Translations under genes and position numbers: made by a program | Shown: one piece after another, positions 57,675 through 64,000 of the stretch | Position numbering within the stretch: the first letter of the stretch is position 1 | Layout: every line of letters starts with the position of its first letter | Notes under the pieces: model-generated | Seen by the model: only the letters and a program-made list of their open reading frames with translations | Told to the model about the DNA's origin: nothing | Database searches by the model: none | Source: Zygnema cylindricum | Lineage: Eukaryota > Streptophyta > Zygnematophyceae > Zygnematales > Zygnemataceae | Reading direction: 5' to 3' | NCBI GenBank assembly: GCA_037447655.1 | Contig: JBBHKE010001220.1 | Coordinates: 62,001 to 126,000 of the forward strand | DNA length: 64,000 nt

Positions 57675-59752
57675 TCAGCCAGTGAGTCCACATTCCTCTC
57701 TACAGAACTTCAACTTAGGTGCAGGTAAAGACTTAGTCATCATATCAGCTACCATCTTCTCATCCGGAAGATAACTTAGCTTTAAAATTATGTTCATCAC
57801 CTTCTCTCTTACAAAATGCAGCTCGATGTCAATGTGTTTGCTTTTGAAGTGATGACTCGGGTTGGATGCAATCGCAATAGCTGCTTGGTTGTCACACCAC
57901 ACTATTTGAGGTCCATAGTGCATAAAATAAAGTTCTTGGAGGAGGGACTTCACCGATAGTAACTCCTTGACAGCTGAGCTTGCTGCCATATATTCAGCCT
58001 CCATTGTAGACTGAGCTGTTACCTTTTGAAGCTTGCTGCTCTAGCAGCATGTTCCAGTTCCAATCTTCAAAATGAATCCAGTGGTGGAACGGCGGCTTCG
58101 CATGTCTCCATAGCTAGCATCGCTCCATGTTTGAATTTTGACTTCATCTCCACCGAGAGCAAGTCTAAGATTCCGTGTTCCTGCAAGGTACCGAAGAACC
58201 CTCTTTGCGGCCTCCCTATATGTTTTTCTTGGATTCTGCAAACTTCGACTCAAAGCGCCAACTGCTGCCGCAATATCCGGCCTTGTGCAGTTCATGAAGT
58301 AAATTAGGCTACCAACAATCTGTCGGTATGGAATGGTTGCCATAAAATCTGCCTCCCTTGACTCCAAGGTATCGTCAAAAATGATTTTTCCATCGGTCTC
58401 CATGCCTTCCTCTTTCTGCTTAAATTCCATGGGAGTGGCACTTCCGTTTGCCTCAGCCATGCCAAACTTTTCTAGCACATTTCCTATAGCTTCACGCTGC
58501 GTTAGATGGATTGTTCTCCTATCTCTATCCCTTTCTACTTGAATTTCAAGAATATACTTTGCTTCACCTAAGTCCTTCATCTCAAATCTTGAATTCAAGG
58601 CTGTCTTTATTTTTTTAATTTCATTTAATGACTTGCTTAACAACAGCAAATCATCTACATATACCGCAATGTACATAATCCCATCTTTCCCTTCCATAAC
58701 ATAGACTGAGTGATTTGAGCTAATCCTAACGAATCCTAGACTAGTAAGAAACTCATCTAGTTTTAGGTTCCACTGACGTGGAGCCTGCTTCAAACCATAC
58801 AAGGTGGAGCCTGCTTCAAACCATACAAGGATTTCAACAGTTTACAGACCAGATTTTCTTTTCCAGTCTCTTCATACCTTTCAGGCTGCTTCATATAAAT
58901 TACTTCCTCTAAATCTCCATGCAAGAAAGCTGTCTTAACATCCATTTGATGTAGTTCCATATTCTCAATGGCCGCTAAGGATAAAAAAATTCCAACAGTT
59001 GGAAATCGGACAACCGGAGAGAAAGTCTCTTTATAGTCAATTCCCTCCTTCTGACTAACGCCTTTAGCAACACGCCTAGCCTAATATCTTTCAATAGAGT
59101 TATCTGGATTCAACTTTACTTTAAAGACCCACTTACAGCCGATGGCTTTTCGGTCTGGTGGAAGCTCCACAAACTCCCAAGTCTGAGCCTCCATTATGGA
59201 TCGCATTTCATCGTTAACCGCAGTGATCCATTGATCTTTTTCCGGAGCTGAAAAAGCTTTCTGTATTGTGACCGGTTCTATCATGCTGGCAGATAATAGA
59301 GCAGTTTTGCAACTTCGCAATTTCGCAGCGTCGCAGCTTTGCAGCTTCGCAACATCGCAGCTTCCCGATTTTGCAACGTCGCAGCTTTACAGCTTCGCAG
59401 CGTCGCAGCTTTGCAGTTTCGCAGCGTCGGAGTTTTCAGTCAGATCCACTGAACCGACAGAAAATAGCGCAGCTTCGCAGTTTCGCAGCCTGCTGCTTTG
59501 CCTTTTTCCCCCCGGAAAATCTAAGGCTGGAATTGTTGGATCCGTAGGTTGCCGCTGAGGAGGAGGTGGTGGAGGAGGAGGAGGATTCTCCATAAGGGGA
59601 CCAGCCGGAGGGTCCAAAGTGGGACTAGAACAAGCGAGAGGATCACTTTCAAAAATAACATATTCTTTGATTTTTGAATCTTTTTCAAAATCTGTCATAC
59701 CAAAAACATCTACCGATATGCTCTCTTCGTTAACATGAATATTTCTAGCACT
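57675..59752 (-). pseudogene. Linker, RT and RNase H of element E
   Basis: Continues in frame after the TAG at 59753-59755. The linker has a run of nine prolines near 59560 and a repeated AAKLQSCD unit (59290-59420) containing a TAA at 59387. RT begins at WITAVNDEM; TAG near 59082 replaces lysine in ERYKAR. A tandem 26-bp duplication at 58778-58829 shifts frame at [17 protein letters not shown] (about 58650) is intact. RNase H has TWSDASYGD, and TAG at about 58041 replaces tryptophan before SSKLQK; then EAEYMAASSA, CDNQAAIAIA, MVADMMTKSLPAPKL to the natural end at 57675. Confidence 0.86.
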
Positions 59753-61990
59753 CTAAAGAGTATTCTTATCCTTATTAAATACTCTATAGCCCATGGATTC
59801 ATTATCATAACCCATAAAAATTCCTGGAATCGATTTTGGACTAAGCTTAGAAATAGGGAGATTATCCAAAATAAAACATTTACTCCCAAAAACTCGGAAG
59901 TGACTAACATTCAGTGTTTTTCCGGTCCACACTTCATATGGTGTTTTTCCTTTTACTGCTCTAGTCTCTATTCTATTTCTAATATACGACGCACACGAGA
60001 AAGCTTCACCCCAAAATTTGAAATCTATTCCCTTATCTAGTAACATAGATTTTGTACTTTCTGTTAGAGTTTGGTTGAGTCTTTCAGATACTCCATTCTG
60101 TTCCGGAGTATAAGGAACTGTAAATTGCCGAGAAATGCCATGTTCTTTTAAATATTCAGAAAATGTATGAGAAATATATTCCCCTCCGTTGTCGGACCGA
60201 AGGGAAAGGATCGGTTTCCCATCAAGTTTTTCGGCCCATACCCGAAAATGCTTGAAGTGAGTGAGCACTTCACTCTTTTCTTTCATAAAGTAAACTTTGC
60301 TATATCTTGAGAAGTCATCCGTAAAAGTGACCAAAAACCGGTTGCCACTGAGTGAAGGAACTTTTGATGGCCCCCACACATCCGAATGAATAATTTGCAG
60401 CAAATCCGTTGCCCGGTTATTCGCTGTCTGAGGTAGTGGCAGCTTATGAAGTTTTCCCAAAGCACATCCATCACATACATGGGAATCTGTTTCTCCTAAT
60501 TTAACACCATCTATCATATTTTGCTTTACCATTTTATCAAGCCTTTCATGATGAACATGACCGAGCCTCTTATGCCACAAAACATTTTTCGGAAAGACAC
60601 TAGAGTATGCAAAGTCAATTTCATTAGCCAAGTCCATCCGGTACAACAAGTTTGGGCCTCTTGTTCCTACCAAAGCTACCTTCCCATCTTTGCTTACTAT
60701 CTTTTTCCCATTCTTTTGTAAAATTTCAAAACCTTTCATTTCTGCTACCGAAGTGGAAAACAATTTTTTTGTAAACTTTGGGATATAGAGAACATCATGC
60801 AAGGTTCTCTTTACAATCTGACCATTGATGTCACGTGCTAACTCCACGCTTCCCTTTGCCGTAGCCTCCACACCGCTGTCATCTGCGTAATAAATGCGAC
60901 GAGTGGGAATTGGAGTAAGCGTTTTGAAGTAAGCCCGGTTGCCGCACATGTGGGAGGAGCATCCGGAGTCCATAATCCATCCGTTCTCTCGAGGTCCCTC
61001 CATGAGATCTTTTGCAAGGGCAAAGAACTCGTCATCATCCGATTGCGGAAATCTGACCACATCTTTCTTTTCTTCCGGTGGTTCATCTTGTGACGTCTCA
61101 TCAAATGCAACGAATGCCGCATTTTTAATCGGCAGTTTTGATGTCGGAAATTTTGGTGATGAATCCTCCGATCGCACCCTCCATCCCGCACGATAAATTC
61201 CTGTTTCACACGCTTTTATAAATGCCGGACACAGCCGGAAAACATGACCTTGACCAAAGCAATAAACACACCTATCATATTGCCTATAATTCGGATTGGG
61301 GGTAAAGTTTTTGTTTCCAGAAAAACCAACCGGCTTATATGTCTGTGCATTGTAAGCAACCACTGATTGACCACCATTTAATGCTATCTGAGTTGCCTCT
61401 TCGTCTAGGATATAAGCCTGAGCGACTGCTATATTCCATTTACTCTTCTCTAATCGTCTTAGCTGCTCCGCTGCTCCTCTATATTCAGTAGGAAGCCCTC
61501 TCATTAGAATCATAGCTTGATGATAAGGAGGAAAACTCCCCCCGGAACATGCATTCTCCGATAATAGAAGTTTCAAGCCATTACAATATGAGTTCATGTC
61601 ACCCCCAGTATATTTATAGTCCCAAATTTTTCCAGCAGTAACAACCTCATTCTGCTCACTAGCTAAGACATAAGATTCACTCAAGGCCTTCCATATTTCA
61701 GATGCCGTAGAAATATTGATATATGTCATGTTAAGATCTTCTGACAAAAGTAACTTCAACACATGCAATGCATCTTCATTTTTCTTTCCAAACTCCGGAT
61801 CCGTATCCGGAAGAATACCCGAAATCACATCATATAATTTCACTTGTTTCAAATAAGACTTAGTCAAATCCGCCCAATAAAGATACTTTTGCCCATTAAA
61901 CACCGGGATCCGTGAGGGAGGGCCCGTGACCTGTTGATTTGAGGCAGCTGGTGCCACTGAAGAAGATGAAGAAGCACCGGCAGTTGCCAT
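59753..61990 (-). CDS. Gag-protease-integrase polyprotein of element E
   Basis: Open from MATAGASS (ATG at 61990, within the LTR) to TAG at 59753-59755, about 745 codons. Gag head VTGPPSRIPVFNG; capsid-like region with WKALSESYVLA; CCHC knuckle CVYCFGQGHVFRLC near residue 245. Protease motif WIMDSGCSSHM is complete. Integrase has WHKRLGHVHHERL with CDGCALGKLH, and the catalytic signatures DVWGPSKVP, RSDNGGEYIS and PEQNGVSERLN. The frame can be extended upstream to 62038, but the MATAG start fits the gag-in-LTR design. The TAG probably truncates a longer gag-pol frame, which continues in phase; alternatively it could limit pol output. Gag could still be made. Confidence 0.85.
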   Translation of the reverse strand: MATAGASSSSSVAPAASNQQVTGPPSRIPVFNGQKYLYWADLTKSYLKQVKLYDVISGILPDTDPEFGKKNEDALHVLKLLLSEDLNMTYINISTASEIWKALSESYVLASEQNEVVTAGKIWDYKYTGGDMNSYCNGLKLLLSENACSGGSFPPYHQAMILMRGLPTEYRGAAEQLRRLEKSKWNIAVAQAYILDEEATQIALNGGQSVVAYNAQTYKPVGFSGNKNFTPNPNYRQYDRCVYCFGQGHVFRLCPAFIKACETGIYRAGWRVRSEDSSPKFPTSKLPIKNAAFVAFDETSQDEPPEEKKDVVRFPQSDDDEFFALAKDLMEGPRENGWIMDSGCSSHMCGNRAYFKTLTPIPTRRIYYADDSGVEATAKGSVELARDINGQIVKRTLHDVLYIPKFTKKLFSTSVAEMKGFEILQKNGKKIVSKDGKVALVGTRGPNLLYRMDLANEIDFAYSSVFPKNVLWHKRLGHVHHERLDKMVKQNMIDGVKLGETDSHVCDGCALGKLHKLPLPQTANNRATDLLQIIHSDVWGPSKVPSLSGNRFLVTFTDDFSRYSKVYFMKEKSEVLTHFKHFRVWAEKLDGKPILSLRSDNGGEYISHTFSEYLKEHGISRQFTVPYTPEQNGVSERLNQTLTESTKSMLLDKGIDFKFWGEAFSCASYIRNRIETRAVKGKTPYEVWTGKTLNVSHFRVFGSKCFILDNLPISKLSPKSIPGIFMGYDNESMGYRVFNKDKNTL
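61917..61931 (-). other. Primer-binding site of element E
   Basis: Minus-strand GGTCACGGGCCCTCC at the same place as in other families, 12 of 15 matching the tRNA-iMet complement. It encodes gag residues V-T-G-P-P. Confidence 0.55.
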
Positions 61991-62923
61991 GATAATCAAT
62001 TGTGCAAAGAGGAAACTCTCACGAAATCCCACAAACAACCAACTTCACAATGAAGCCCCAAACAAACCAGACACATCCTAGGTCTGCAAATTTGCCACAA
62101 TATAAAATATACACCAAAGAAACCACATGCAGAATTTCACAAAGTTATGCCAAAAGATCACAATGATCTTATAATTCAAACACACCATAAAACTGCTTCG
62201 CAGTTTTTCCTACACAGCAATCCTACTTTTCTTAAAGTAATCGAAGTCCTATATATACAAGTGAGCCTACGATTGATCACACCGTACTACAAATAGCGTG
62301 GTCAAATGGTACATTACTCTTCATTAACAAAAATCCCACCGTCGAATGCACATAATTATTTCCACCAATCAGACTGCAGCTAGAAATGAAATAGTACGCG
62401 GTTAAAGTTCGTCCGCTGAAATGACGGTACAGTCAATACTTCTCTTCCAAAAATGACGGCGGAATTCGTCCGCTTTCCACGTATTCTTTCATCACCGAAG
62501 ATGAACCTCCACGTATAAATTTGGTCCTCAAATGTAACTGTACCTTTTTTTCTAGAACAACCAAACTTGACTTTCTCACGGACCGACACGTGTGCCTAAA
62601 GTGCACCGAATCTGTGTACCCCCTTTCGAGTTACAAACTCACTAAATCATGTCCCCGTCAATTTATCTTCACACAAACTGACTCATATTCAGAACACCTT
62701 TCTTGCGCAGACTGCTATGACTGCTATGACTGCTATGACTGCTATGACTGTCAGCGCAGCTGTGATATTAGAGCAGCGCAGCTGCGATGTCAGATCAGAG
62801 CACCATAGCAGGACAGCAACAAGTGTAGAGTGCTCAAGGTTTCTAGCTGCGATGTGAGACTTAGCGCAGCATGGCAACATAGCAGCAAGATATAGAGGGA
62901 ACATAAGGTTTCCAAAACAACAA
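61932..62923 (-). repeat. 5' LTR of element E
   Basis: 992 bp, minus strand TGTTGTTTTGGAAACC to AAATCAACA. The last 59 nt encode the gag N terminus. The CTATGACTG microsatellite at 62710-62750 has fewer units than in the 3' LTR. Confidence 0.88.
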
Positions 62924-62927
62924 CTAC

Positions 62928-63882
62928 CACCTTAGCAGACAAAAACTCTGACAACCTTCACCTGTGTAAAGGCAAGACCCCCGTTAGTTGATAGTAAAAA
63001 GAATCTCTGAATTTGCTCCACTGAGCAGTAAGTTATGAAGGGTCAAAGTTGACCTTTTGTACATAAGCTCTCTAAGAGAGAGGGTCCAATCTATCAAATT
63101 TTTCTAAGTCTTATCTCTCTCTAAAACTCTATCTACTAAAGTACGACACCAATCATAATAGTGTATCGTACATAAAGGTACAAGTGTCGTTGTACTTTGT
63201 GTACGACCATTGTACGACATGGCCAAAAAGTCGATACATGTTATTTTTGGATTTGTTTGTGAAATCTCCGAAGATGCCGTAATCCAATATGATTGTGCCA
63301 CGTGGCGATTGATTTGACGTCGACCGCAAATCGGAAAAAACCTATTACGAGATCTCGGCATGCTTTGTGGCTGTTCGACTAAGCCGGATTACAATCGTGG
63401 CTGTCATAAATTCTTGGGCAATATTTGCTTCGCCTCGAAACAGAATGCGCGGTATTCGTTTCGGATGTGTCGTACACCGTATATTACAAACTGTATATAT
63501 GTCTAAATATCTTGTTGAATGAAGATAGCCGACGTGTTAACATTTGAATAACTATCAAACCTTATATCATATATCTCTGGTTTAGACTATTTGGCTAAGG
63601 CTACAGGCTACCGACTACTTTGGCGGACGGCAGATTTCAAGTTTAAATCTTGGGCCCGCCAAGTTAATTTTGGGAAAATCTACTAACCTAATATCTGTCC
63701 CCGTCGGGATAGCATAGGCGGCTGGGATAGCATAGGCGGCCATGGCTCTATCTCCTTTTCCAACTTTCAGTGACTACGACAACTGTGGGAGCTGGAGAGA
63801 GGAGTTAGAGGCAGATTGCCTCTGCTTCTTTTCTGCATTTTACAAAATCTAGAAAATACTAAAATAACCTTTAACTTCTACA
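62928..63882 (-). repeat. LTR2-like LTR, gag-proximal end missing
   Basis: Related to the LTRs of A and D. GTAC cluster 63140-63215, tRNA-like hairpin 63620-63662, conserved motif near 63767, terminal CTTCTACA at 63875-63882. It abuts E at one side and interrupts an RNase H gene at the other. Confidence 0.72.
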
Positions 63883-64000
63883 GTAGGAAGTCTACAACTG
63901 GGTATGTCATTCAGATTGGAAGTGGAACTTGTAGTTGGAGTAGTAAACTTCAAAAGGTCACGGCACAATCGACTAAGGAAGGCGAATACATGGCTGAGAG
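63883..64000 (+). pseudogene. Copia RNase H fragment, continuing past the window
   Basis: Plus strand reads KSTTGYVIQIGSGTCSWSSK then LQKVTAQSTKEGEYMAE, the RNase H region of an element related to E (which has STTGFILKIGTGTC). Opposite orientation to E. Confidence 0.8.

Larger units (their letters stand above)
56632..62923 (-). mobile_element. Element E: full-length Copia element (LTR3 type)
   Basis: 6292 bp with 5' LTR 62923-61932, primer-binding site, gag-pol, polypurine tract near 57652-57664 and 3' LTR 57651-56632. It belongs to a different lineage from A-D/G by gag and LTR sequence. It has the most intact coding region in the window (761 open codons). The left flank is element G; the right flank is unrelated LTR, so there is no simple target duplication. 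Confidence 0.9.

Overview
The window is eukaryotic nuclear DNA. It holds one intact, intron-rich gene set in dense, nested transposable elements; I see no rRNA, canonical tRNA, CRISPR or prokaryotic genes. The gene is a 13-exon SPX-MFS vacuolar phosphate transporter (11399-25391, + strand), of a type known from streptophytes. The retrotransposon primer-binding sites match the plant form of initiator tRNA-Met better than the animal form, as I recall them. Large introns, GT-AG splicing and heavy Ty1/copia load fit a streptophyte, possibly a charophyte alga such as Chara; that species-level idea is a guess.

Layout. 1-4495: decayed Copia element A (- strand; gag, pol, 5' LTR). 4496-11001: fragments of LTRs, a small inverted-repeat element, a Mutator-like element with a 9-bp target duplication, and a Harbinger-like element ending about 400 bp before the gene. 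11002-11398: upstream region with a palindromic P1BS-type site. 11399-25391: SPX-MFS gene. 25392-31042: DNA transposons, namely a long-inverted-repeat element carrying a Harbinger-like insertion, further Harbinger-like copies, and a 127-bp duplicated block. 31043-35316: compact element F with both LTRs, a TTGCA target duplication and a gag-only coding region. 35533-48139: block of minus-strand Copia elements C, B and D, where neighbours share or interrupt each other's LTRs. 48140-50165: plus-strand gag and LTR pieces. 50166-52424: little that is recognisable, plus a remnant of another Copia lineage. 52425-56631: element G (3' half). 56632-62923: nearly complete Copia element E. 62928-63882: LTR fragment; 63883-64000: plus-strand RNase H fragment.

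Gene logic. In the family, the SPX domain binds inositol pyrophosphates and controls phosphate movement through the MFS part into the vacuole. A P1BS-like palindrome at 11219-11226 could tie the gene to PHR/PSR1-type phosphate signalling. Its introns hold tandem copies of its own splice sites (donor copies in intron 8, acceptor copies in intron 12) and long complementary purine and pyrimidine tracts around exons 11-12.

Retroelement logic. All Copia families here share one design: gag begins inside the 5' LTR (ATG 20 nt from the LTR end in A, B, D and F; 59 nt in E), and the LTR abuts a site complementary to the anticodon arm of tRNA-iMet, so the primer-binding site is itself gag coding sequence. 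Their LTRs share an 18-bp motif, GTAC clusters, and in several copies a tRNA-like acceptor/T-arm hairpin with apparent covariation.
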